The notes under the pieces were generated by a model, which searched no databases, was not told the DNA's origin, and was given only the letters and a program-made list of their open reading frames with translations. A DNA stretch of 36,446 nt. It comes from JABDJZ01 sp047619685. GTDB lineage: Bacteria > Bacteroidota > Rhodothermia > Rhodothermales > UBA10348. Positions 17,336-25,913 of the stretch are shown piece by piece. The DNA is taken from the NCBI GenBank assembly GCA_047619685.1, contig JBLHLC010000040.1, forward strand, positions 1 to 36,446. Direction: 5' to 3'. Each line of letters begins with the position of its first letter. Position 1 is the stretch's first letter. A program made the position numbers and the translations under genes.

Positions 17336-18304
17336 ATGACCACCAGATCGTCGCCTTCATCGGGCACAGTCGTCTTCGCCGGCCTCACCACAGTGGTAGT
17401 TGTGTCGATAATTGCGTTCATGTACGTCATGCTGGCGGAGGACGAGCCCGCCGTGACCCAGGTAACGAGTCCGAAGGTCCTGCTCATAGGCCTGGATGGC
17501 GTCCGTGTGGACCGGCTGATGGCGGTCAATACACCGTCCATCGATGCTCTGGCGGCCAACGGTACATTCAGTACGGTCGCTCAGACACGAATGCCTACGG
17601 TGAGCGGTCCTGGCTGGTCCAGCATGGTAACCGGTGTCTGGTCTGACAAACACGGCGTACTGGGCAATAACTTCTCGGCCAATGACTACGCACGGTATCC
17701 GGACTTTCTGGCCAGGCTGGAAATGCACGATCCATCCAGGGAGACCATAGCCTTCCTGGACTGGCCCCCCTTGGGTACCGCCGCCGAGGGCGGCCCGATG
17801 ATCAGTGACCTGGTGGACGTCAAGCTGAACGTCAACGGAGACAGTCTGGGCTATGCGCTCGGCGACGCGCAGGTCTGCGAGTTGAGTGAGTCCTTTCTGC
17901 GGGATTCCTCTGTGGACGCCGCCTTTGTCTACCTCGGCAACATCGACGTTGCGGGGCACGATACCGGCTCTTTCTCCCCCGAGTACACCCGCGCCATTGA
18001 GTGGGCGGATGCCTGTGTTGGTCGGCTGGTTGCTGCCCTCGAGGCGCGGGCAGAGGCCCACCTGGAAGATTGGCTTATTCTGATGAGTACGGACCATGGC
18101 CGGACCCCGGAAGGTGGACACGGGGGAGACTCGCCTGAAGAGTTGAGCATCTTCTACCTGGCGAGTGGAGCCTCGGCCTCAAAGGGTACCCCTGGGGAGC
18201 CGCCTGCGATTGTCGACATAGCCGTGACCGCACTGACGCATCTGGGCGTGCCGGTTCAGGCCGGTTGGGGACTCGACGGACGAGTCGTAGGACTCGACCG
18301 GTAG
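17336..18304 (+). CDS. Membrane-anchored alkaline-phosphatase-superfamily phosphodiesterase/sulfatase-like hydrolase
   Basis: 322 residues. A single N-terminal helix (about 11-33) anchors it with the catalytic domain outside. The type I phosphodiesterase/nucleotide pyrophosphatase metal ligands are visible: Asp54 in GLDGVR, a Thr/Ser nucleophile in PTVSGPGWSSM (87-97), Asp204 and His208 in NIDVAGHDTG, Asp253-His254 in STDHGR, and His262 in GGHGGD. The family cleaves phosphodiesters or phosphonates, or transfers phospho groups; the substrate is not readable. The length is complete but compact, with no inserted cap domain. It converges with the TRIC gene 14 bases downstream. Confidence 0.85.
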   Translation: MTTRSSPSSGTVVFAGLTTVVVVSIIAFMYVMLAEDEPAVTQVTSPKVLLIGLDGVRVDRLMAVNTPSIDALAANGTFSTVAQTRMPTVSGPGWSSMVTGVWSDKHGVLGNNFSANDYARYPDFLARLEMHDPSRETIAFLDWPPLGTAAEGGPMISDLVDVKLNVNGDSLGYALGDAQVCELSESFLRDSSVDAAFVYLGNIDVAGHDTGSFSPEYTRAIEWADACVGRLVAALEARAEAHLEDWLILMSTDHGRTPEGGHGGDSPEELSIFYLASGASASKGTPGEPPAIVDIAVTALTHLGVPVQAGWGLDGRVVGLDR

Positions 18305-18318
18305 GGAGAAACTCCGGC

Positions 18319-18933
18319 TCAGACCGGGACTTTGGGTGCCTTGGGCAGGCTGATGTTTCTTGCCATCGCCCAGAACCTGAGCCCGATGGTGAAGCTGAGC
18401 GTAACCACCAGGCAGGCCGATTCGGGCAGCCCGAGTTGGACTGCGCCCCAGTAGACTAGCCCCCCGAAAAGCGCAGCGGTCGCATAGAAGCCGCCCTTGA
18501 TTACGGCGGGCACTTCGAGGACCATGAGGTCTCTCACCACGCCTCCACCGGTCGCGGTGAGTGCTGCCATCATCATGACGCCAATTGGGCCCAGTCCGAA
18601 GTCGACGCCCTTGGCCGCTCCGATTGCTGCAAATACACCAAGGCCGACGGCATCAAAAATGAGCACGCGGTTCCACCTGCGGGCAATGGGAGGGGCAGCC
18701 CGGAATACCAGAAGGCCCCCGAGGACGCACACGATCAGGTAGAGCTCATCCTGGAGGGCGGCGGGCGGGGTCGCGCCCAGGAGCATGTCGCGGATCATGC
18801 CTCCGCCCACGCCTGTGGCGACGGCCAGGACCATGAAGCCCAGGAAGTCCAACTCATGCCGGTTGGCCTGCAGGGCCCCCGAGATAGCGAACACCAGTGT
18901 CCCGGCAATGTCCAGAGCGTAGAGGAAGTCCAT
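18319..18933 (-). CDS. Trimeric intracellular cation (TRIC) channel family protein (UPF0126/YicG type)
   Basis: 204 residues, seven hydrophobic segments arranged as two repeated halves. Each half carries the glycine-rich signature of the family: ATGVGGGMIRDMLLG (39-53) and ATGGGVVRDLMVLEVP (127-142). Bacterial members are inner-membrane channels that conduct monovalent cations in vitro; the physiological role is unclear. It starts 3 bases after the lysR stop, so the two are probably one transcript, although no functional link is known. Confidence 0.88.
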   Translation of the reverse strand: MDFLYALDIAGTLVFAISGALQANRHELDFLGFMVLAVATGVGGGMIRDMLLGATPPAALQDELYLIVCVLGGLLVFRAAPPIARRWNRVLIFDAVGLGVFAAIGAAKGVDFGLGPIGVMMMAALTATGGGVVRDLMVLEVPAVIKGGFYATAALFGGLVYWGAVQLGLPESACLVVTLSFTIGLRFWAMARNISLPKAPKVPV

Positions 18934-18936
18934 TGG

Positions 18937-19812
18937 TCAGGCGGCCTGGTCCCGCTGTTGGAGGTGGTTTATCAGAAACTCGCGCAAACCGTCCGCGGCC
19001 GAGCCGGTCGCTTCCGTGCCTCTGTACAGGCCTATGAGCGCGGGGAGGGGCTCCGGAAGACCGCTTTCGGCCCCCATAATGACCATGTCTTCCGTGATGG
19101 CGGATTCTGCTATCATTCCCACACCCAGCCCTGCCCTGATGGCGGCCTGCGTGGCCAGGAGGCTCACGCTCGAAAAGACAACGTCGGTCTCGACGCCGCG
19201 CTCGGCCATCTGTTTGAGCGCGGTGCGGCATCCCACGCAGGGTGAGTCCAACGGGTCAATGACCACAGGAAGCGGCGTGACCTTGCTGAAGTCGGCGTCG
19301 GCGCTCCTGGCCCAGACGTAGGCTTCGGACCAAAGGAGTTCGGCGGGAAGGTCCGAATAGGCCGTGTTCGCAATCGCCAGGCAGAGATCATTTGATTTGA
19401 TGCGCTTGGAAAGCTCCCAGCTGGTGGACACCTCCAACTGAATCCTGATTCCAGTCGCCAGCCGCCCGAAACGCGTCAAAAGCCGAACCAGCCGACCGTG
19501 CGCAATTTCCTCAAGCACGCCAACCCGGACAGTGCCTTTTGCTTCTGACAGGCTGAGCCGGGCCAGGGCCTCTTCGTTCAGATCCAGAATGCGCTTCGCG
19601 TAGGTGTGAAGTACGCGCCCGGTCTCTGTCAGCGAGGAAACACGGCCGTTTCGCCAGAAGAGTTTCGTGTCCAACTGTTCCTCGAGCCGCTTCATCTGAA
19701 GGCTGAGTGCGGGCTGGGACCTGAACAGCCGTTCTGCGGCTTCCGTGTAGCTGCCCGTCTCGGCTATGGTTACGAACGTGCGCAGTTGATCTGTGGCAAG
19801 CGTGTCGATCAT
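18937..19812 (-). CDS. LysR-family transcriptional regulator
   Basis: 291 residues, standard LysR length. The N-terminal winged helix-turn-helix is clear (LRTFVTIAETGSYTEAAERL, then QPALSLQMKRLEEQL, about 10-50), followed by an effector-binding domain with two alpha/beta lobes (about 92-285). The effector is unknown. It is transcribed divergently from the EamA exporter across an AT-rich 99-base gap that contains an ATAAG-N5-CTTAT palindrome, so control of the exporter is the natural guess. It is followed by the TRIC gene. Confidence 0.9.
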   Translation of the reverse strand: MIDTLATDQLRTFVTIAETGSYTEAAERLFRSQPALSLQMKRLEEQLDTKLFWRNGRVSSLTETGRVLHTYAKRILDLNEEALARLSLSEAKGTVRVGVLEEIAHGRLVRLLTRFGRLATGIRIQLEVSTSWELSKRIKSNDLCLAIANTAYSDLPAELLWSEAYVWARSADADFSKVTPLPVVIDPLDSPCVGCRTALKQMAERGVETDVVFSSVSLLATQAAIRAGLGVGMIAESAITEDMVIMGAESGLPEPLPALIGLYRGTEATGSAADGLREFLINHLQQRDQAA

Positions 19813-19815
19813 GGT

Positions 19816-19830
19816 ATAAGAAAAACTTAT
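19816..19830. promoter_or_regulatory. Candidate LysR-type operator (T-N11-A palindrome)
   Basis: ATAAG-AAAAA-CTTAT is a perfect 5+5 inverted repeat with a 5-base spacer and contains the T-N11-A core of LysR boxes. It lies only 3 bases above the lysR ATG, in an AT-rich stretch that also contains TATATATTATTAAT at about 19840. The position suits autorepression plus control of the divergent eamA-type gene. The operator role is inferred from position and symmetry. Confidence 0.5.
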
Positions 19831-19911
19831 GCGAACGATATATATTATTAATGAATCTAATTCTAAACATCGCCATAAGATCCTGCGAACCCTCTAACAA
19901 GACGACGACGC

Positions 19912-21051
19912 ATGATCAGAACCACCACACCAACTCGCTTCGCCCTCTTGGCCGCCTTCGCCGCCATCTACCTGATCTGGGGCTCAACCTATCTGGCGAT
20001 CGTTTTCGCGATCCAGTCAATGCCGCCGCTCCTCATGCTGGGCGCGAGGTTTGGTGTGGCCGGCTTGCTGTTGCTTGGTTGGGCCGTCTGGCGTGGCCTG
20101 GAACTGCCTCCAGCGCGCGAGTGGCTCAATGCGGGTATCGTTGGGACGCTGACACTTGGTGTGGGTGTGGGGTCGGTCGCATGGGCCGAGGAATGGGTGC
20201 CATCCGGTGTGGCGGCGCTTCTGGTGACGACCGTTCCTTTGTGGATTGTTCTCATCGAGTGGAAATGGCGCTCCGGACCCAGGCCCAACCGGTACGTCTG
20301 GTCCGGTCTTCTGCTGGGACTGTTTGGCGTACTCCTGCTGGTAAATCCGGCTGACGCCAACCTGCAGGGGAGCCAGGAACTACTGGGTGCTTTTGCAATC
20401 CTGGTCGCGGCACTGGTCTTCGCGATCGGGGCGATTCTGGGACGGGATCTTCGGCTTCCCTCGCTTCCTGCCATGTCGACGGCCACGCAAATGATTGGGG
20501 GTGGCGCGGCGCTTGTTTTGGCGGGCCTCCTGAAAGGGGAGGCCTCGGACCTTGACCTGGCCGGCATCACCACGGCATCCTGGATTGCGTGGGGGTACCT
20601 CATGTTCTTCGGCTCCATTGTGGCGTATGGATCGTTTGTGTGGCTCATGACCCATGTCGCGGCCTCGCGCGTGTCCACATATGCCTACGTAAACCCCATC
20701 GTAGCCGTCTTTCTTGGTTGGGCGATGGCCGGAGAGGCGCTAACCGGACGTGTGCTCGTGGCCGTCCTTCTGCTGGTCGTGGCCGTCCTCCTGATCACCC
20801 GTTTCGGCGACTCCCGCAGGCAGCGAACGTGGGTGCCCCGCACGTTTCGGCCAGGAGTCGTATTCGCTGCCTTCGTGAACAGCATGGATCGTCCGGCCAC
20901 ATCGCTTATGGGGACGCTGCCCAGAGCAAAAGAGCGGGAAGTCCTGGGGGGGGCGCGGCGCGGCGGCAATTCGCACGGCCTCAATAAACCTCCGCAACAA
21001 TTAGAGGAGGCCATCCGTCTATCAGAAGACTGTCCCCGTGCCGAATGCTGA
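19912..21051 (+). CDS. EamA/DMT-family exporter (YedA/RhaT-like) with an unusual C-terminal extension
   Basis: 379 residues. Ten hydrophobic helices in two EamA repeats fill residues about 10-303, starting with AFAAIYLIWGSTYLAIVFAI and ending with VAVLLLVVAVLLITRF. The family exports amino acids, nucleosides or other small metabolites; the substrate is unknown. Family members normally stop near residue 300-310. Here a polar tail of about 75 residues follows that resembles nothing I know; within it lies a run of eight G at about 20946-20953. The tail may be read-through after loss of the original stop or a frameshift. It is divergent from lysR, with a possible LysR operator between them. Confidence 0.85.
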   Translation: MIRTTTPTRFALLAAFAAIYLIWGSTYLAIVFAIQSMPPLLMLGARFGVAGLLLLGWAVWRGLELPPAREWLNAGIVGTLTLGVGVGSVAWAEEWVPSGVAALLVTTVPLWIVLIEWKWRSGPRPNRYVWSGLLLGLFGVLLLVNPADANLQGSQELLGAFAILVAALVFAIGAILGRDLRLPSLPAMSTATQMIGGGAALVLAGLLKGEASDLDLAGITTASWIAWGYLMFFGSIVAYGSFVWLMTHVAASRVSTYAYVNPIVAVFLGWAMAGEALTGRVLVAVLLLVVAVLLITRFGDSRRQRTWVPRTFRPGVVFAAFVNSMDRPATSLMGTLPRAKEREVLGGARRGGNSHGLNKPPQQLEEAIRLSEDCPRAEC

Positions 21052-21083
21052 AGGGACTCGCCCTTAACTACAACTCGTAGAAT

Positions 21084-23432
21084 ATGCAGAAGCGCTATTT
21101 CCCGAGCCTGGCCATCATGGCCATGTGCTCATTGCTGGCGGGTACCTCGCTGGCTCAATCTTTTGGCGGTGCGGCCGCCGTAACCGGGGATCAGATCCTG
21201 ATCAGCCGAACCGCCTTCGACGGCGGACCGGGGACCGTGTTTGTCTTCAACCGGAGTGCCGACGGTTCCTGGGTGGAAGGACAGGACTTCATGGCTCCGG
21301 ACTCGGACGGTTCTGATGACAATTTCGGGCGTACCCTCCATGTGAGCGGTGATGTCATGGTGGTCGGTGCGACAGCCGCGGGTGAGACGGTTGGTGCCGG
21401 GTACATCTTCGAACGTGGCGAAGACGGCAACTGGAATAATGTCTATGCGGGACATCCCGAGGACGTTGATGCCTCTGACTACTTTGGAAGGGCTGCGGCG
21501 ATTGACGGTGATTGGGTCTTCATCGGCACTGCGGGCCATCGCGCCAATGCAGGTGCGGTTTATGCCTTCAAGCGTGGGGACGACGGGAGCTGGTCACAGC
21601 ACTCCAAAATCCAGCCGCCGGCATTTCGCCCCAACGCTTACTTCGGCATGGCAATCGCGGCAGACAATGGCCACTTGCTTGTGGCTGCCCCGTTCATGGA
21701 CGGTGGTCAGATCCACGCGTTTCAGTACGATGCCGGGACCGATGCATTCGGCTACAGTGGCCTTATTTCAGGTGAGGACGGGATAGCTTCTCAGGTGCTT
21801 GCTGTCCACAGAAACATGGGATTTGCTGGCGTGCCCAACGCGAACGAAGGCATGGGTGGCGTTCAGACCTTTAGCTTTGACGAAGAGGCGGGCTCCTGGT
21901 CAGCGGGAGCGATGCTGACGCCGTTCGACGGCCAGCATGCCGCGATGGGGACGAGTGTCGCCATCGTTGACGGCGAACTGTGGACCGGCGCCCCAGGGGC
22001 AGACGGAGGTAAGGGAGGCCTTTACCGATTCACCTTGGGAGACTGGGGAGTCACCGGTGCTTATCGGTCCAGCGTCAATGACGCACTTCCAGGCTCCGGA
22101 GCCGGTACGGCCATTGCAGGCGCGGGCACTGTTGCTGTGATGGGGGCTCCCTCCATGGGTGCTGCCGGTCTTGCGTACATCCTGGAGAAGGGAGATAATG
22201 GCTGGCGGACCATACAGACGCTGGGCGACCAAACAGGTCTGGAGTCAATCACCGGTAGCGAAGTCCGCTGCGAAGACAATGCGGCTTCCGGCTACGATTG
22301 TGACGGAATCGACCTCCTGTCCTTCATGCCGGTTCATGCCGTCGGCGGTGGGCCAGGCGGAGATATCAAGATAAATGACATTTGGGGATGGACAGACGAG
22401 GTAACCGGGCGCGAGTACGTCCTCCTGGGACGCATCGACGGCACATCCTTCGTTGACGTCACTGATGCCTACAACCCCGTCTACCTGGGTAACCTGGACA
22501 TGACAGAAGGGTCCAATGCCGCTACGTGGCGCGACGTCAAGGTCTACAAGGACCACGCATACATCGTCGCTGACGGCGCGGGCCCGCACGGTGTGCAGGT
22601 ATTCGATCTACGCCAGCTTCGAGACGTTCAGAATGCGCCCGTTGATTTCGAGGAGACCGCGCACTACGACCGCATCGCCAGCGCGCACAACATCGTCATC
22701 AACGAGGAGTCGGGGTTTGCCTACACCGTCGGAAACCGCCAGGGTGGCGAGACCTGCGGTGGTGGGTATCACATCATCGACCTCAAGGAGCCGGCCGTTC
22801 CGACTTTCGCGGGCTGTTGGGGCCACGAAGGGACCGGGAACGCGGGAACAGGCTACTCGCACGACGCACAGTGCGTCATGTACAAGGGTCCTGATACGGA
22901 CTACACCGGCCGCGAAATCTGCATTGGCGGGAACGAGCAGATGGTTTCCATCGCGGACCTGACGGACAAGTCTGCCCCGGTTGGTATCTCTCACGCCACC
23001 TACCCGAATGTTGCCTACACGCATCAGGGCTGGTTGAGCGAAGACCACAAGACACTCTACGTCAACGATGAAATTGACGAAATCCAGGGCGTTGAGCGTA
23101 CCCGGACGCTGATTTTTGACGTTTCTGATCTTGACGAGCCGGTTCTGGTCAAGGAGCACATGGGCGTGAGCACATCCAGCGACCACAACTTGTACGTGAA
23201 GGGTAACCTCATGTATCAGTCCAACTATGCCTCAGGACTTCGGGTGCTGGATATCTCGGACCAATCGAACCCTGTAGAGGTCGGGTATTTCGATACCACA
23301 CCAGGGCTCAGCAATGCAGCTGGTTTCACTGGCTCCTGGAGCAACTACCCGTTCTTCAAGTCGGGCACGATTGCGGTCAGTTCGGTTGGCGAGGGTCTCT
23401 TCCTGGTTCGGAAGCGCCAGATCGACACCTAG
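21084..23432 (+). CDS. Secreted choice-of-anchor-B family protein with N-terminal FG-GAP-like propeller
   Basis: 782 residues with a signal peptide (cleavage after SLAQ, about 25). The first half has five integrin-like FG-GAP repeats, for example NFGRTLHVSGDVMVVGA, YFGRAAAIDGDWVFIGTAG and YFGMAIAADNGHLLVAAPF. The second half (about 400-780) matches the choice-of-anchor-B/LVIVD-like propeller: INDIWGWTDEVTGREYVLLG, WRDVKVYKDHAYIVAD, SAHNIVINEESGFAYTVG, and SSDHNLYVKGNLMYQSNYASGLRVLDIS. Four cysteines in CEDNAASGYDC and CGGGYH...CWG may form disulfides. It is presumably surface-exposed; function is unknown. A strong terminator follows 26 bases after the stop, so the transcription unit ends here. 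Confidence 0.85.
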   Translation: MQKRYFPSLAIMAMCSLLAGTSLAQSFGGAAAVTGDQILISRTAFDGGPGTVFVFNRSADGSWVEGQDFMAPDSDGSDDNFGRTLHVSGDVMVVGATAAGETVGAGYIFERGEDGNWNNVYAGHPEDVDASDYFGRAAAIDGDWVFIGTAGHRANAGAVYAFKRGDDGSWSQHSKIQPPAFRPNAYFGMAIAADNGHLLVAAPFMDGGQIHAFQYDAGTDAFGYSGLISGEDGIASQVLAVHRNMGFAGVPNANEGMGGVQTFSFDEEAGSWSAGAMLTPFDGQHAAMGTSVAIVDGELWTGAPGADGGKGGLYRFTLGDWGVTGAYRSSVNDALPGSGAGTAIAGAGTVAVMGAPSMGAAGLAYILEKGDNGWRTIQTLGDQTGLESITGSEVRCEDNAASGYDCDGIDLLSFMPVHAVGGGPGGDIKINDIWGWTDEVTGREYVLLGRIDGTSFVDVTDAYNPVYLGNLDMTEGSNAATWRDVKVYKDHAYIVADGAGPHGVQVFDLRQLRDVQNAPVDFEETAHYDRIASAHNIVINEESGFAYTVGNRQGGETCGGGYHIIDLKEPAVPTFAGCWGHEGTGNAGTGYSHDAQCVMYKGPDTDYTGREICIGGNEQMVSIADLTDKSAPVGISHATYPNVAYTHQGWLSEDHKTLYVNDEIDEIQGVERTRTLIFDVSDLDEPVLVKEHMGVSTSSDHNLYVKGNLMYQSNYASGLRVLDISDQSNPVEVGYFDTTPGLSNAAGFTGSWSNYPFFKSGTIAVSSVGEGLFLVRKRQIDT

Positions 23433-23457
23433 TCCTCAGGACGTCTTTTTTGCTGTG

Positions 23458-23495
23458 CAGCCCCTGGAGATTCGGTTCTCCGGGGGCTGTTTCAG
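23458..23495 (+). terminator. Strong intrinsic terminator after the propeller gene
   Basis: The 13-base arms CAGCCCCTGGAGA (23458-23470) and TCTCCGGGGGCTG (23477-23489) pair fully, counting one U-G, around the loop TTCGGT, and TTTC follows. The T-run is short, so termination probably leans on stem strength. Confidence 0.85.
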
Positions 23496-23777
23496 TTCAG
23501 TCCCTCGGAGTCCGGGTCCCCAACGGCCTTTTTCCCATTAAGTCCAACCCCAGTATTTAAGATCGAGCCCCGACGCGGCGATACCAGAGGCAAGCAAATC
23601 TGATACTGCCATGGCGCGTCCATCTCTCACGCTCAACATTCTTCCTCTTCGTCCTCGCTGGATCCGGCTGATTGACCTCGTCAAGCCGACTCGCCAACCA
23701 CAGTGGTGCGACGAACTGGCCTGGTTCAGCTAGGAAGCGAACGGGGAACAGGTCCTCCTGGTCACCCCGACCAAAGC
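23496..23777. other. Gene-poor spacer between the terminator and the PIG-L gene
   Basis: Counting from the propeller stop, about 345 bases lack a convincing gene. The only candidate is a 40-codon frame at 23611-23733 (plus strand, MARPSLTLNILPLRPRW...AWFS, TAG). The same frame resumes after the TAG with EANGEQVLLVTPTKA, which hints at a decayed coding remnant, but the length is too small to judge. No promoter or RNA is recognised. Confidence 0.3.
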
Positions 23778-24644
23778 CTACCGGGTCTCCAGACCGAAGG
23801 AAGTCAGGATGTCGCGCCCAGTCGCGGCCGCCGATGTACTGTTCAGGTCGTAGATCCAGAAACGCTCGTAGCGTCCGGCGTTGAGGTACGTTTGCATGGT
23901 ACCCTGTGATTTGTGCTCGCTGATCAGCCAGTTCACCACAATCTGGTAGTTCAGCCTGCCGTCAAGCCCAATGGGCTGCTCCCGGTCCAGATAGACGGGC
24001 TCCTGCGGCGCGATCGCAGACAGCGGATACCCCTCCAGTACTCTGAAATCGGTATCGCCAAGCTCGTTGCCGATGAGACTACCCACAATGACGGGCCGCT
24101 CGGCCTCGGGCAATGAGTTCACGGCACCCAATGCCAGCAGGGCCGCCCCTTTGTGATGGGCATGCGTGCTGGGAATGGGCAGAAACGTCAGGACCATGTC
24201 GTACTGACCCTTCTGGATAATCTTGGCCAGGCGATCCTGCACCCAGGCGCCGTCCCACAATTCGGCAAAAACGGAGTCCACATCAAGGATCTTACCTTCA
24301 TCCGGCTGATCCAGAAAGAAGAAGTTCCGCATTCCGACAATCTCGCCACCCGCCATGAGCTCGCGCTTGCGGATGGCCGCCAGCGAAGTCTTCGCCACGT
24401 CGGGATCGGTCAGTGCGAGTCCGTAGATGGGTTCGGCAAGCGTCGAGAACCGGTATCCGCCCGCACCGTCCGTGACGAGCGCCAGATCAACCGCAGCTCC
24501 GTGTTCTCTGGCCGCCTTCCAGACCGTTGCGGCAAACATGGCTTCGTCGTCCGGGTGCGCCGTAATGATGAGGATGGAGACGTCGGGGCCCGCAGCGGGT
24601 ACGGCCTGAAGGAGGGCCAGAGCCGTGATCAACACAGATAACAT
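23778..24644 (-). CDS. Secreted PIG-L/LmbE-family deacetylase
   Basis: 288 residues with a signal-like N-terminus (MLSVLITALALLQAVPAAG). The zinc-binding motif AHPDDE is at 29-34 and the second ligand region HAHH at 161-164; both are needed for N-deacetylation of GlcNAc-type sugars or related amides. The alpha/beta LmbE fold and length are typical. The predicted secretion suggests a cell-wall or extracellular glycan substrate, but none is identified. It is divergent from the rodZ-like operon across 138 bases. Confidence 0.87.
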   Translation of the reverse strand: MLSVLITALALLQAVPAAGPDVSILIITAHPDDEAMFAATVWKAAREHGAAVDLALVTDGAGGYRFSTLAEPIYGLALTDPDVAKTSLAAIRKRELMAGGEIVGMRNFFFLDQPDEGKILDVDSVFAELWDGAWVQDRLAKIIQKGQYDMVLTFLPIPSTHAHHKGAALLALGAVNSLPEAERPVIVGSLIGNELGDTDFRVLEGYPLSAIAPQEPVYLDREQPIGLDGRLNYQIVVNWLISEHKSQGTMQTYLNAGRYERFWIYDLNSTSAAATGRDILTSFGLETR

Positions 24645-24770
24645 GAGAGCGGGGTTTGTTCAGCTGAGGGCCAAACCGGTTAGAGCAGACTTGGTTGCCA
24701 CAATTGAATCAGTCTACCTGGTCCCACCGGGTGGCCGCTGGTTGTCGAATGGCCTATTTTCGGGTTCAGA

Positions 24771-24780
24771 AAGGACGGAG
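24771..24780 (+). promoter_or_regulatory. Ribosome-binding site that supports the TTG start of the rodZ-like gene
   Basis: AAGGACGGAG is Shine-Dalgarno-like, with AAGGA 7 bases before the TTG at 24783. It favours that start over the next ATG at 24834. Confidence 0.6.
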
Positions 24781-24782
24781 AA

Positions 24783-25913
24783 TTGGAGCAGAACGAAAAT
24801 TTACAAGCGGCGGGACGACTTTTAGCCCGGGACATGCGTGCGATCCGTACTGCGCGATCAATCACGCAGGAGGCCATTGTGCGCGCCACAAAAGCGCCTC
24901 CAAGCGTGGTCGAGGAATTCGAGACCACGTCCCTGGTTGGAAATCCGATGTACAACCGCGTCTACCTGCGGCTGTTTGTTCGCAGCTACGCAGAGATCGT
25001 CGGGATTCGTGCGGACGATGCGCTCAATGCCGTCGAAGACATGCTGTCCGGGACGTACGCCGGCCGCATGGCGCAACTGTACCTGGAGAACAGCGAGACC
25101 TCACCGGAAGACCTGGAGAATCCAGTCGGGGAAGAGGGTGCTATGTCTGGCGCGGTTCGCCCCACACCGCCCGCAGACCTGCCTGCCGGGAAGGCGGATG
25201 CGGGACCTGTCGAAAGGGCACCCGGGGACGCATTGGGCTCCAGCGAAGGCAAGGCGACGGACGCCGCCGCAAAGGACAGACCCAAGGACACAACCAAGAA
25301 GTCGCCGTCTCAGGGCCCTGACGCTACGACGTCGCCGGCGGCCATGCCCATGGCCACAACGGCGGCCTCAATACCGTCCTCTTCGGAGCGCCGGGGGCCT
25401 GCCATCCTTATGCCTGACAGCGGCAGCGCCGTTCGCGCTTTGGGGGCCGTCTTCGGCGTACTGGCCATTCTCATTACCGCGTGGCTCCTTTGGCCCGCCG
25501 CCAAGGCTCCAGACCCCGCCCCGGTTGTTTCCACGCCGGAAACGGTGCAGGCGCCCGTTCCAGTCCTGCCTCCTCGGGTTGTTTTGGCCGATACGGTGCT
25601 CTATTCCGTGGTTGCGGCCCGCGATACGCTGAATCCGTTTATCGTCAATGCTGACGAGGCGTTCCTGGACGGTCGATGGGTTGCGCTGAGCAGGGCCTCG
25701 CCAATTTGGGTGCAGTTTCGGGATACGCTTCAGGTTAGGGTCACCGACGTGTTTGAGATTCAGCGGCATACGGACGACGTAGACGTCCTGCTACTGGGTC
25801 AGCCCGTGCCGCTTGAGCTTATCCTGAAGAACCGGCGGATATCCTTCAGCCGAGGGGCAGCACAGGCCTACCTGGACTCTGTGCGGACGGCAGGTGGACT
25901 GCCCGGCGAATGA
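24783..25913 (+). CDS. RodZ-like membrane protein: cytoplasmic helix-turn-helix, one transmembrane helix, periplasmic domain
   Basis: 376 residues from a TTG start. Residues about 10-75 form a RodZ/cro-like helix-turn-helix (ARDMRAIRTARSITQEAIV... VYLRLFVRSYAEIVGI). A Pro/Ala/Ser-rich linker (100-215) leads to one helix at about 217-237 (AVRALGAVFGVLAILITAWLLW). The periplasmic part (about 260-376) resembles the DUF4115-type domain: DTVLYSVVAARDTLNPFIVN and PVPLELILKNRRISF. RodZ links MreB to the elongation machinery and shapes rods. The order of domains fits RodZ; the sequence match in the C-terminal domain is only by eye. It is first in an operon with ligA, whose ATG overlaps its stop by 4 bases. 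Confidence 0.75.
   Translation: MEQNENLQAAGRLLARDMRAIRTARSITQEAIVRATKAPPSVVEEFETTSLVGNPMYNRVYLRLFVRSYAEIVGIRADDALNAVEDMLSGTYAGRMAQLYLENSETSPEDLENPVGEEGAMSGAVRPTPPADLPAGKADAGPVERAPGDALGSSEGKATDAAAKDRPKDTTKKSPSQGPDATTSPAAMPMATTAASIPSSSERRGPAILMPDSGSAVRALGAVFGVLAILITAWLLWPAAKAPDPAPVVSTPETVQAPVPVLPPRVVLADTVLYSVVAARDTLNPFIVNADEAFLDGRWVALSRASPIWVQFRDTLQVRVTDVFEIQRHTDDVDVLLLGQPVPLELILKNRRISFSRGAAQAYLDSVRTAGGLPGE

Noticed and set aside
18305..18315. GGAG-AAA-CTCC hairpin between the convergent phosphodiesterase and TRIC genes
   Set aside because: A four-base stem without a T-run is too weak to call a terminator.
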